64,000 nucleotides of DNA. Origin: Nocardioides zeae (GTDB lineage Bacteria; Actinomycetota; Actinomycetes; Propionibacteriales; Nocardioidaceae). This document shows positions 26,808-34,802 of the stretch, one piece after another; the stretch's first letter is position 1, and each line of letters begins with the position of its first letter. The position numbers and the translations under genes were made by a program. The notes below the pieces were generated by a model. That model was given only the letters and a program-made list of their open reading frames with translations, was not told the origin of the DNA and searched no databases. The stretch spans positions 1,984,001-2,048,000 of the forward strand of contig NZ_JAUTAN010000001.1 of NCBI RefSeq assembly GCF_030818655.1. Reading direction: 5' to 3'.

Positions 26808-27938
26808 TCAGCCCACCCGCTCCAGCTCGGCGGCCTCGAGCTCCCGGACGAGCGGCAGGATGCGCTCGCCGAAGTACTGGACGTCCTCGTGGTAGTGCAG
26901 GAAGCCCAGGAGGAGCAGGTTGGCGCCCTGCCGCTTGTAGGTGAGGATCCGCTCGGCGACCTGCTCCGGCGTGCCGACGAGACCCGTGCGGAACCCGTCG
27001 TTGTACTGCACCAGGTCGGCGAACTCCGAGTCCTGCCACATGCCCTTGCCGTCGCCGGTCGAGCGGCCGGCCTGCTTGACGGCCTCGCCGAAGCCCTCGA
27101 CCGCCTCGCGGTCCGCCTTGTCGACGATCTCGCGCAGCACGTCGCGGGCCTCGGCCTCGGTGTCGCGGGCCACGAGGAACCCGTTGACGCCGAACTTCAC
27201 GGTGCGGCCGTGGACGTGGGCGACCTCGGACACGTCGCGCACCTGCTCCGCGATGCCCTCGGGCGTGTTGCCGTTGGCGAAGTACCAGTCCGAGACGCGG
27301 CCGGCCTGGCCGCGCGCCGCCGTCGAGTTGCCGCCCTGGAAGATCTCCGGGTGCGGCCGGCCGGGCAGGTCGAGCGGCTTCGGCTTGAGGTCGAAGTCGT
27401 GCAGCCGGTAGAAGTCGCCCCGGAGCTCCGCGTGCTCGCTCGTCCAGATCTCGCGCAGGTAGCGGATGAACTCCTCGCTGCGCCGGTAGCGCTCCCCGTG
27501 CTCGAGCCACGGCTCGCCCAGCTTCGTGAACTCGTCCTTGAACCAGCCCGACACCACGTTGGTGGCGATCCGGCCCCCCGTGAGGTGGTCGGCGGTCGTC
27601 AGCCACTTCGCCAGCACGCCGGGCTGCCAGAGCCCCGGGTGCACGGCCGCGATGACCTTCAGCCGCTCGGTGGCCAGCGCCAGGGCGAGGCTGAAGCTCG
27701 TCGACTCGTGCTGGTACGCCGCGCCGTACGACGCGATGTAGCGCACCTGGCTCAGCGCGTACTCGAACCCGTTGTCCTCGGCCAGCCGGGCGAGGGTCTT
27801 GTTGTAGTCGTAGGACCAGTCGGTGCGCTGCTCGACCTTGCTCACCACGAGGCCGCCCGAGACGTTGGGCACCCAGTAGGCGAACTTCAGCGGCTCGGCG
27901 TGCGCACGGCGCACGGCCTCCGCGTGGACGTCGGTCAT
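26808..27938 (-). CDS. sfnG: LLM-class dimethylsulfone monooxygenase-like protein (SfnG)
   Basis: 376 residues. SfnG oxidises dimethylsulfone to methanesulfinate with FMNH2. LKFAYWVPNVSGGLVVSKVE, YDYNKTLARLAEDNGFEYAL, SQVRYIASYGAAYQHES, GRIATNVVSGWFKDEF and PEIFQGGNSTAARGQAGRVS fit this LLM subgroup well. ATG at 27938 follows GAGGAGG. It is first in the downstream block of the cluster, with its own upstream motif at 27979-27990. Confidence 0.87.
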   Translation of the reverse strand: MTDVHAEAVRRAHAEPLKFAYWVPNVSGGLVVSKVEQRTDWSYDYNKTLARLAEDNGFEYALSQVRYIASYGAAYQHESTSFSLALALATERLKVIAAVHPGLWQPGVLAKWLTTADHLTGGRIATNVVSGWFKDEFTKLGEPWLEHGERYRRSEEFIRYLREIWTSEHAELRGDFYRLHDFDLKPKPLDLPGRPHPEIFQGGNSTAARGQAGRVSDWYFANGNTPEGIAEQVRDVSEVAHVHGRTVKFGVNGFLVARDTEAEARDVLREIVDKADREAVEGFGEAVKQAGRSTGDGKGMWQDSEFADLVQYNDGFRTGLVGTPEQVAERILTYKRQGANLLLLGFLHYHEDVQYFGERILPLVRELEAAELERVG

Positions 27939-27978
27939 GAGACCTCCTCACGTTCGTGGTCGATGAACTCGACCGTAA

Positions 27979-27990
27979 TAGTTGACTTTG
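27979..27990 (-). promoter_or_regulatory. Shared 12-bp motif upstream of sfnG
   Basis: Plus-strand TAGTTGACTTTG (minus strand CAAAGTCAACTA) lies 41-52 nt upstream of the sfnG ATG in a 112-nt gap. It matches 11 of 12 bases of the motif upstream of the first gene of the other block (30676-30687). Probably a binding site of a common regulator or part of a promoter. Confidence 0.5.
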
Positions 27991-28050
27991 GGCGGACCAC
28001 GCCGGGTCCGCGATGTGGACGGGCGTCCCGCTCGTCGGACGGTGCTGACC

Positions 28051-29328
28051 TCATCCGACCACCTCCGCGACGGGCACGGCCCGCGGCGACCAGTCGGCCC
28101 GGTCGCGCTCGGTGCGACCGATCGCCCAGGCGTAGGGCGGCGGGGTGCCGTTGACCTCGGCATCCCCCACGACGCGGGCCTTGAGGATGCGCGGGTTGTG
28201 GGACGCGACCGTGCGCGCGTTGCGCCAGTGCCGGTCGAGCCCCTTGTCCTGCGCGGTCCCCGAGGCACCGAGGGCGTCGAAGAGGTCCGACGTGGCCCGC
28301 AGCACCAGGTCGGTGACCACGACCTGGGCAGCGGACGACTCCAGCTCGGCGACCTCGGCGCGCGCCGCCGCCTCGGCCGCCCCGAGCGTCGCCGCCCCGT
28401 GGGCCTCGTCGAGCGCGTCCGCCACCCGCAGCGTGACGGCCTCCGCGGCGTACACCGCCGAGGCGATCTCGCCGACCCGCGCCAGCACCTGCGCGTCGTC
28501 GCGGACGCGGGGGGCGTTCGCGTGGGAGTAGGTGCGCTCCCGGCCGCGGACGTGCCGCACCACGTCGGTCAGCGCTGCCCGGCCGATGCCGGCGAGCGTC
28601 GCCAGCAGGTTCAGCTGGTAGAGCGCGGTCTGGTAGGGGAACCGCTCCTCGAAGGGCAGCACGTCGGCGGCGGCGACCCGGGCGTCGACGAAGACCGCCG
28701 TGCCGGAGCCCGTGCCGACCTGGCCGAAGCCGTTCCAGTCGTCGTGCACCGAGACGCCGGCCTGGTCGGTGTCGACGACCGCGATGGCGAACCCGCCGAC
28801 CTCGTCCCCGCGCCGCACGTAGACGTCCGCCCACTCCGCGAAGATCGTGCCGGTCGTGTAGTACTTCGTGCCGTCGAGGCGGAACTGGCCGTCACCCGCC
28901 GGGCGGAGCACCGTGCCCTGGGTGTCGATGGCCGTGGCGCCCACCTCCGACCAGGCGTTGCCGGCGACCTGGCCGCGGACGAACCGGTCGAACCAGAGCT
29001 CCTGCCCGCCCTGCCGGGCGTGGTGCCAGAGCCGGTCCTCGGCGAAGGCGAAGTGACCGCGGAGCACCTGGGCGAGGTTGTTGTCGGCCGCGGCGAGATC
29101 GATCCAGAGCTGGGTCAGGTCGGCCAGCGAGGCCCCGGCACCCCCGTGCTCCCGGGGCACCCGGACCGCCCCGAAGCCGGACTGCTTGAGCAGCTCGACC
29201 TCGTCGACGGGCAGGCGGCGGTCGAGCTCACGCTCGAGGGCGCCGGCGGCGATGGTGGCGAGGACGGGCGCGAACCGGGCGCGCAGCTCCTCCAGTCCCG
29301 GCGAGCGCCGGGTGCGATCGAGGGTCAT
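28051..29328 (-). CDS. DszC/SfnB-like acyl-CoA dehydrogenase-fold monooxygenase
   Basis: 425 residues of the flavin-dependent monooxygenase branch of the acyl-CoA dehydrogenase superfamily. FGAVRVPREHGGAGASLADL, LRGHFAFAEDRLWHHA, GNAWSEVGATAIDTQGTVL, LDGTKYYTTGTIFAEWADVY and the end DRHWRNARTVASHNPRILK are seen. ATG at 29328 follows GAGGAG. It lies 10 nt after the DszC-like gene, so it is cotranscribed. Substrate unknown; an organosulfur compound is inferred from neighbours. Confidence 0.83.
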   Translation of the reverse strand: MTLDRTRRSPGLEELRARFAPVLATIAAGALERELDRRLPVDEVELLKQSGFGAVRVPREHGGAGASLADLTQLWIDLAAADNNLAQVLRGHFAFAEDRLWHHARQGGQELWFDRFVRGQVAGNAWSEVGATAIDTQGTVLRPAGDGQFRLDGTKYYTTGTIFAEWADVYVRRGDEVGGFAIAVVDTDQAGVSVHDDWNGFGQVGTGSGTAVFVDARVAAADVLPFEERFPYQTALYQLNLLATLAGIGRAALTDVVRHVRGRERTYSHANAPRVRDDAQVLARVGEIASAVYAAEAVTLRVADALDEAHGAATLGAAEAAARAEVAELESSAAQVVVTDLVLRATSDLFDALGASGTAQDKGLDRHWRNARTVASHNPRILKARVVGDAEVNGTPPPYAWAIGRTERDRADWSPRAVPVAEVVG

Positions 29329-29338
29329 GGCGCGCTCC

Positions 29339-30610
29339 TCACGTGTACCAGGTCGGCTCGGGCAGCTCGTCCAGCAGCACGTAGCGGCCGACCTCGGCGC
29401 GCTTGTGGGCGACCGGGTCGTGCAGCGAGTGCGTGCGGACGTTGCGCCAGAAGATGTCGAGGCCGACGTGGTTCGCGCTGGCCCGGGCGCCGGTGACCTC
29501 GAAGACCTTCGTGCCGATCTCGAGGCCGACGTCGATCGCCACCTGCTTCGAGGCCGCGATGACCACGGCCGCCTCGCCGCGCTCCTCCGGCGTCACCGTG
29601 TCGGCGTGGTCGTTGATCCGCTCGAGCAGCTCCGCCGCGCGGTCCGCGAGGGCCTCCGCCGCCCAGAGCTTGGCGGTCAGGTCGCCGTAGGTCTCCTGCA
29701 CGTGGAACTCGTCGACCGCCCGCTCCTTCACGTCCGCGGCGTAGGGCCAGGCGCGCGTCGTCCCGCGGGTGTACGTCGCGGCCGTGCGCAGCGCGCCCTG
29801 GGCGATGCCGAGGTAGAGGTTGGTGAAGACGACCTGGATGATGGGCACGTTGAGCGTGTTGTAGACCCGAGGCACGAACTCGTGACCGGTCTCCGTCGCG
29901 ACGTACCCCGCGGCCGAGGCCCAGTCCACCCGCACGTCGTCGATCTCCACCGAGCCCGATTCCGTGAGCCGCTGCCCGAGGTTGTCCCAGTCGCCCGCGA
30001 AGCGCAGGCCCGGCTGGTCGGTGGGCACGATCGCGAAGACGTGCTGGTCGGTGCCCTCGATGACGCCCTCCAGCACGGTCACGTCGGAGACCCGGCCGCC
30101 GGTCGAGAACGACTTGCGGCCGTTGAACGACAGCTGCTGGCCGTCCGGACCGTCGACGAGCCGGATCACGAGGTCCTCGTCGCGCGGGTTGACCGCACCC
30201 CCGAAGAACCACTCCTGCTCGCCGGCGGCCTGCTCCACCGCGGCGATCTGCTCGGGGGTGCCCACGAGGCGGGCGGCCCACGCCCAGAGGTAGTGGTAGC
30301 CGAGCAGCTGCCCGATCGAGCCGTCGCCCGCGGAGACCGCGCGCACCACCTGCAGCGCCGTCGTCCAGCTCTCGCCGGCGCCGCCGTGGGCGGCGGGCGC
30401 GAGGAGGGTCACGAGACCGGACTGCTTGAGCAGCCGCACCTCGTCGTGCGGGACCGCACCGCGACGGTCGCGGTCGACGGCGTCGAGGGAGAGGCGGTTG
30501 GCCACCGCGTGGGCCCGCTCGATCCAGCCGGCGGACGTGGTGGGCGTCGGCCCCCACTCCGGGGCGCGCGTGGCGTCCGCCGGGGCGGCGGACGTGGTGG
30601 GGAGGGACAT
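29339..30610 (-). CDS. DszC-like sulfide/sulfoxide monooxygenase
   Basis: 423 residues. DszC oxidises dibenzothiophene to its sulfone using reduced flavin. This relative shows SIGQLLGYHYLWAWAARL, EWFFGGAVNPRDEDL, SFNGRKSFSTGGRVSDVTVL, VDWASAAGYVATETG and FWRNVRTHSLHDPVAHKRAE, ending PEPTWYT. ATG at 30610 is preceded by AAGGAG. It is the first gene of the cluster. No DszA or DszB partner is present, so dibenzothiophene itself may not be the substrate. Confidence 0.83.
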   Translation of the reverse strand: MSLPTTSAAPADATRAPEWGPTPTTSAGWIERAHAVANRLSLDAVDRDRRGAVPHDEVRLLKQSGLVTLLAPAAHGGAGESWTTALQVVRAVSAGDGSIGQLLGYHYLWAWAARLVGTPEQIAAVEQAAGEQEWFFGGAVNPRDEDLVIRLVDGPDGQQLSFNGRKSFSTGGRVSDVTVLEGVIEGTDQHVFAIVPTDQPGLRFAGDWDNLGQRLTESGSVEIDDVRVDWASAAGYVATETGHEFVPRVYNTLNVPIIQVVFTNLYLGIAQGALRTAATYTRGTTRAWPYAADVKERAVDEFHVQETYGDLTAKLWAAEALADRAAELLERINDHADTVTPEERGEAAVVIAASKQVAIDVGLEIGTKVFEVTGARASANHVGLDIFWRNVRTHSLHDPVAHKRAEVGRYVLLDELPEPTWYT

Positions 30611-30675
30611 GGTTGCTCCTTCTCGTCAGGTACGACGGGGGCCCGATCCCCATCGTCGCGTAATGTCGAGCAACT

Positions 30676-30687
30676 TAGGTGACTTTG
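30676..30687 (-). promoter_or_regulatory. Shared 12-bp motif upstream of the DszC-like gene
   Basis: Plus-strand TAGGTGACTTTG (minus CAAAGTCACCTA) lies 66-77 nt upstream of the ATG at 30610. It differs by one base from the motif before sfnG. Both are embedded in locally AT-rich DNA with TTAC further downstream on the minus strand. It is also in the divergent region of the DUF4349 lipoprotein gene (30772). Confidence 0.5.
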
Positions 30688-30771
30688 TGCGGTAGCCGCG
30701 GCCGTCCCACATCGCGGAAGTGGTTGCGCAGCCGCCCGGAACCGTCGGGCGCCGTCCCGCGTCGAAGCGGC

Positions 30772-31800
30772 ATGAACCGCACCGGGACCCTCCTCGCCCT
30801 CGCCCTCACCACGACGGTCGCCCTGACCGCCTGCAGCAGCAGCGACGGTGGCGACAGCGCCACCCACGGCAACGACGGGTCCGCCAGCTCGGAGCGTCTC
30901 GAGGACCGGTCGGACGGCGCCGCGGCGCCACCGGCGGCCCCGTCCGAGGGCGCCGAGGGCGCCGACGTCGGCGGCGGGGGCGGGGGCAGCTCGGCCGAGG
31001 GAGCGCCACCGGCGGCCACCACCGCACCCGAGCCCGCGGCGGTGATCGCGACGGGCACGATCGACCTGGTCGCCGACGACGTCGCCGAGACCCGCCGCGA
31101 CGTCCAGCGACTGGCCGACGAGGCCGGTGGCCGCGTGGCCGGGGAGGAGACCACGACCGACCGCGACGGGGTGATGGACGGCAGCCGCCTCGAGCTCCAG
31201 GTGCCCAGCGCCGCCTTCGACGACACGATGACCGCCGTCGAGGAGGTGGCCGCGACCGCGTCGAGCACGCGGTCGCTGGAGGACGTCGGCACGGAGATCG
31301 TCGACACCGAGGCCCGCATCCGCGCGCAGGAGCAGAGCCTGACCCGCATCGAGGCGCTGCTGGCCGAGGCGGAGGACCTCACCGAGCTGGTGGCGATCGA
31401 GAGCGAGCTGACGTCGCGCCAGGCCGCGCTCGACAGCCTGACCTCCCAGCTCGACTACCTGCAGGACGCGACGTCCTACTCCACCATCACCGTCTACGTG
31501 GAGCGGACCGACGAGGCGGTCGCCGACGAGGAGACCGACGAGGGGCGCGGCGGCTTCCTCGGCGGGCTCACGGACGGCTGGGACGGTCTGACCGGCGCAC
31601 TGGGGGCCGTCGCCGTCGCCGTCGGCCTGCTGCTCCCGTGGCTGCTGCTGCTCGCCCTCGTGGGCGTGCCCCTGACGTGGGGCGTGCGGCACCTCCGTCG
31701 GCGCCGGACCTCGCCGGCGGCGACGGGCGCGACCGGGGCGACCGGGGCGAGCACGGAGCGACCCGAGCCGGACCTGCCCACGCATCCCGGCCGGCCCTGA
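30772..31800 (+). CDS. DUF4349 lipoprotein with C-terminal membrane helix
   Basis: 342 residues. The lipobox LTAC lies near residue 21, followed by a Ser/Gly/Ala-rich disordered region. The DUF4349 domain then has IATGTIDLVADDVAETRRDV, LELQVPSAAFDDTM, DTEARIRAQEQSLTRIEALL, then AEAEDLTELVAIESELTSRQ and SYSTITVYVER. A membrane helix (LLPWLLLLALVGVPLTWGV) and basic tail follow. It is presumably held at both ends in the membrane; function unknown. ATG at 30772 gives a proper signal peptide. Confidence 0.88.
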   Translation: MNRTGTLLALALTTTVALTACSSSDGGDSATHGNDGSASSERLEDRSDGAAAPPAAPSEGAEGADVGGGGGGSSAEGAPPAATTAPEPAAVIATGTIDLVADDVAETRRDVQRLADEAGGRVAGEETTTDRDGVMDGSRLELQVPSAAFDDTMTAVEEVAATASSTRSLEDVGTEIVDTEARIRAQEQSLTRIEALLAEAEDLTELVAIESELTSRQAALDSLTSQLDYLQDATSYSTITVYVERTDEAVADEETDEGRGGFLGGLTDGWDGLTGALGAVAVAVGLLLPWLLLLALVGVPLTWGVRHLRRRRTSPAATGATGATGASTERPEPDLPTHPGRP

Positions 31801-31820
31801 TCACCAGATTCAGGGGCCGG
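31791..31820. terminator. Hairpin between convergent DUF4349 and TetR genes
   Basis: CCGGCCCTGA (31791-31800, overlapping the stop) pairs with TCAGGGGCCGG (31810-31820) with one bulged G and a 9-nt loop. Confidence 0.6.
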
Positions 31821-31832
31821 CGCAACGCCTGC

Positions 31833-32567
31833 TCAGGGAGCGCGGTGCGCCTGGTCGGAGCGCAGGGCGGCCTCGACGGCGCCGGCGACGCTGGCGGGGT
31901 CGTCGCCGGCGTGGGTCACGACCACGACGGTGGCACCACCCGCGCCTGCTCCCCCGCCGGCTCCCCCACCCGGTCCCCCACCCAGGCCCTCGCGCCGGTC
32001 GCCGAACAGCTCGACGACCTTGGTCATGGCGGCGTCGAACTCGGCCACCGGGTCCTCGGCGAGCCCGCGCAGCCAGCGGCGGAGCACGACGTTGTGGGCC
32101 GTGATGACGCTGCCCGCCATGAGCTCGGCCCGCAGCTCGTCCCCCATCCAGGTGCGGATGTACTCGCGGAACGCCCGCTGGTACTGCTGCATCCCGGCGA
32201 TCTCACGCTCGCGCAGGCTGGGCACGGAGCGGGTGAGGTCGTAACGACGCTGGGCCAGCTCGCCCTCGTTCAGGTAGTGCTTGAGCACGAGGCGCGAGGC
32301 CTCGAAGACGGCGACCAGGCTGTGCCGCTCGGAGGCGGCGTCGAGCCGCCCGCGCACCTGCTCCAGCAGCTCGTCGTGGTGGGGGAAGATCACCTCCTCC
32401 TTCGAGCGGAACGCCCGGAAGAAGGTGGTGCGCCCGACGCCGGCCCGCTCGGCGATGGCGTCGACGGTCGTGCCGTCGTACCCCTGCTCGTCGAAGAGCT
32501 CGAAGGCCGCCTGCTGGAGGCGCTCGCGCACCGTCGGCCGCGGCCGTCCGTTCTCGCTCGTCGCCAT
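31833..32567 (-). CDS. TetR/AcrR family regulator of the adjacent acyl-CoA operon
   Basis: 244 residues. The helix-turn-helix is TVDAIAERAGVGRTTFFRAF, followed by RSKEEVIFPHHDELLEQV. The ligand domain has EREIAGMQQYQRAFREYIRT. A glycine-rich linker (GLGGGPGGGAGGGAGAGG) precedes a short C-terminal VVVVTHAGDD segment, which is unusual for the family. ATG at 32567 is used; an ATG three codons upstream (32576) is also possible. It is divergent from the 3-hydroxyacyl-CoA dehydrogenase gene with a palindromic operator between them. Confidence 0.88.
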   Translation of the reverse strand: MATSENGRPRPTVRERLQQAAFELFDEQGYDGTTVDAIAERAGVGRTTFFRAFRSKEEVIFPHHDELLEQVRGRLDAASERHSLVAVFEASRLVLKHYLNEGELAQRRYDLTRSVPSLREREIAGMQQYQRAFREYIRTWMGDELRAELMAGSVITAHNVVLRRWLRGLAEDPVAEFDAAMTKVVELFGDRREGLGGGPGGGAGGGAGAGGATVVVVTHAGDDPASVAGAVEAALRSDQAHRAP

Positions 32568-32656
32568 GCTCCGCATCCTAGGCACCCCTGACCTCCGGTC
32601 CGTCCCGGCGACCCGGCGCCTCCTCCCGACGTCGTGCGAACGCCGGTCCGCCTGTA

Positions 32657-32671
32657 CGGTACTCAGTACCG
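32657..32671. promoter_or_regulatory. Operator palindrome CGGTACTCAGTACCG
   Basis: A perfect 7-bp inverted repeat with one central base lies 20 nt upstream of the GTG at 32691 and 90 nt upstream of the divergent TetR start. The form GGTACTnAGTACC is like sites bound by TetR regulators of fatty-acid degradation genes. The TetR protein at 31833-32567 is the obvious candidate. Confidence 0.65.
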
Positions 32672-32690
32672 CATCTAGAGGAGGACCAGG

Positions 32691-33551
32691 GTGAACCACA
32701 CCAGTGCCACCAACGTCGGCGTCGTGGGCTGCGGGCTCATGGGCGCGGGCATCGCCGAGGTCGCCGCCCGCAGCGGGCACGACGTCGTCGTCGTCGAGTC
32801 GGACGAGGCCCGCGCCACCGCCGGGCGCGACCGGCTGGAGGCGTCGCTGCAGCGCGCCGAGGCCAAGGGCAAGATCCCCAGCGCCGCCGACGTGCTGGCG
32901 CGGATCCGCGTCGTCACCGTCATGGAGGAGCTCGCCGACCGCGACCTCGTGGTCGAGGCCATCGTCGAGGACGAGGCCGCCAAGACCGCTCTCTTCCGCC
33001 AGCTCGACGCGATCGTGACGTCACCCGACGCGATCCTGGCCTCCAACACCTCGTCGATCCCGATCATGAAGCTGGCGGTCGTCACCTCGCGCCCCACCCA
33101 CGTGCTCGGCATCCACTTCTTCAACCCGGTGCCGGTGCTGAAGCTCGTCGAGATCGTGCCCAGCCTGCTCACCGACCGCGAGACCGTCGCGCGCTCCCGC
33201 ACCTTCGTCGAGGGGCTCGGCAAGGAGCCCATCGACTGCCAGGACCGCGCCGGCTTCGTCGTCAACGCGCTCCTCATCCCGTTCATCCTGTCGGCCATCC
33301 GCATGTTCGAGTCCGGCTTCGCCACGGCGGAGGACATCGACCGCGGCCTCGTGCTCGGCGCCGCCCACCCCCAGGGGCCGCTCGCCCTGGCCGACCTCAT
33401 CGGGCTCGACACCACCAAGGCGGTCGCGGAGTCGCTCTACGAGGAGTTCAAGGAACAGCTCTACGCCCCGCCGCCGCTCCTCGCGCGGATGGTCGAGGCC
33501 GGGCTGCTGGGTCGCAAGACCGGCCGCGGCTTCTACACCTACGACAAGTGA
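32691..33551 (+). CDS. 3-hydroxybutyryl-CoA dehydrogenase family protein
   Basis: NAD-dependent oxidation of 3-hydroxyacyl-CoA in beta-oxidation or butyrate metabolism. 286 residues. NAD-binding VGVVGCGLMGAGIAEVAARS, VVEAIVEDEAAKTALF, ILASNTSSIPIMKLA, HVLGIHFFNPVPVLKLVEI (catalytic His) and the C-terminal helical domain ending LLGRKTGRGFYTYDK. GTG at 32691 after GAGGAGGA. It lies 10 nt before the acyl-CoA dehydrogenase gene. Confidence 0.93.
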   Translation: MNHTSATNVGVVGCGLMGAGIAEVAARSGHDVVVVESDEARATAGRDRLEASLQRAEAKGKIPSAADVLARIRVVTVMEELADRDLVVEAIVEDEAAKTALFRQLDAIVTSPDAILASNTSSIPIMKLAVVTSRPTHVLGIHFFNPVPVLKLVEIVPSLLTDRETVARSRTFVEGLGKEPIDCQDRAGFVVNALLIPFILSAIRMFESGFATAEDIDRGLVLGAAHPQGPLALADLIGLDTTKAVAESLYEEFKEQLYAPPPLLARMVEAGLLGRKTGRGFYTYDK

Positions 33552-33561
33552 GGGGTCGAGC

Positions 33562-34719
33562 ATGAGCACGTTCGACCTGTTCCGGATCAACGAGGACCAC
33601 GAGGCGCTGCGCGACGCGGTCCGCACGGTCGTCGCGGCCAAGGTGGCCCCCCATGCCGCGGCCGTCGACGAAGAGGCGCGCTACCCCCAGGAGGCCCACG
33701 ACGCGCTCGTCGCCGCGGACTTCCACGCACCCCACGTGGCCGAGCAGTACGACGGGGTCGGGGCCGACGCCCTCGCGACCTGCATCGTCATCGAGGAGGT
33801 CGCCCGCGCCTGCGTCTCGTCCTCCCTCATCCCGGCCGTCAACAAGCTGGGCTCGATGCCGCTCGTCCTGGGCGGCTCGGAGGAGCTGAAGCAGAAGTAC
33901 CTCCCGCCGCTCGCCCGCGGCGAGGGCTTCTTCTCCTACGGCCTCTCCGAGCGCGACGCCGGCTCCGACACGGCGTCGATGCGGACCCGGGCGACGGCGG
34001 ACGGCGACGACTTCGTCCTCTCCGGGCAGAAGTCGTGGATCACCAACGCCGGCGTCTCGGAGTTCTACACGGTGCTGGCCGTGACGGATCCCGATGCTCC
34101 CCGGGGCAAGGGCATCTCCGCGTTCGTCGTGGAGAAGTCGGACGCGGGCTTCACCTTCGGCGAGAAGGAGAAGAAGCTCGGCATCAAGGGCTCCCCCACC
34201 CGCGAGCTGCTCTTCGACCACGTGCGCATCCCCGGCGACCGGATGATCGGCGAGCCGGGCACCGGTCTCCAGCTCGCGCTCCGCACGCTCGACCACACCC
34301 GCGTGACCATCGGCGCCCAGGCCGTCGGCCTCGCCCAGGGCGCGCTCGACTTCGCCGTGGGGTACGTCAAGGAGCGGAGCCAGTTCGGCAAGCACATCGC
34401 CGACTTCCAGGGCATCCAGTTCATGCTCGCCGACATGGCCATGGAGCTCGAGGCGGCCCGCCAGATGGTGTACGTCGCGGCCGCCAAGTCGGAGCGGGGC
34501 GACGCCGACCTCCCGTTCTTCGGGGCCGCCGCGAAGTGCTTCGCCTCCGACGTGGCGATGAAGGTGACGACGGACGCGGTGCAGCTGCTCGGCGGCTACG
34601 GCTACACGAGCGACTTCCCGGTCGAGCGCATGATGCGCGACGCCAAGATCACCCAGATCTACGAGGGCACCAACCAGGTGCAGCGCGTCGTCATGGCGCG
34701 GCAGCTGCTCGCCGGCTGA
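33562..34719 (+). CDS. Acyl-CoA dehydrogenase
   Basis: FAD enzyme for the first step of acyl-CoA beta-oxidation. 385 residues. FSYGLSERDAGSDTASMRTR, LSGQKSWITNAGVSEFYTVL, IKGSPTRELLFDHVRIPGDR, RSQFGKHIADFQGIQFMLAD and the end QLLGGYGYTSDFPVERMMRD then AKITQIYEGTNQVQRVVMAR, which includes the catalytic-base region. ATG at 33562 after GAGGGG. It forms an operon with the preceding dehydrogenase under the likely TetR operator. Confidence 0.95.
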   Translation: MSTFDLFRINEDHEALRDAVRTVVAAKVAPHAAAVDEEARYPQEAHDALVAADFHAPHVAEQYDGVGADALATCIVIEEVARACVSSSLIPAVNKLGSMPLVLGGSEELKQKYLPPLARGEGFFSYGLSERDAGSDTASMRTRATADGDDFVLSGQKSWITNAGVSEFYTVLAVTDPDAPRGKGISAFVVEKSDAGFTFGEKEKKLGIKGSPTRELLFDHVRIPGDRMIGEPGTGLQLALRTLDHTRVTIGAQAVGLAQGALDFAVGYVKERSQFGKHIADFQGIQFMLADMAMELEAARQMVYVAAAKSERGDADLPFFGAAAKCFASDVAMKVTTDAVQLLGGYGYTSDFPVERMMRDAKITQIYEGTNQVQRVVMARQLLAG

Positions 34720-34732
34720 GCCACCCGCGCCC

Positions 34733-34774
34733 ACGACAACGCCCGCCCCGCTGCTGCAGCGGGGCGGGCGTCGT
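34733..34774. terminator. Strong bidirectional hairpin after the acyl-CoA dehydrogenase gene
   Basis: CGCCCGCCCCGCTGC (34740-34754) and its exact complement (34756-34770), extended by ACGA/TCGT across a two-base bulge. It lies between convergent genes ending at 34719 and 34803. Confidence 0.8.
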
Positions 34775-34802
34775 GCGTACGGCGCCGGACGGCCGGCGAT
34801 CG

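Noticed and set aside
24522..28154. Plus-strand open frame of about 1,200 codons over the organosulfur cluster
   Set aside because: Antisense shadow of the LLM and SfnB-type genes, which carry family motifs.
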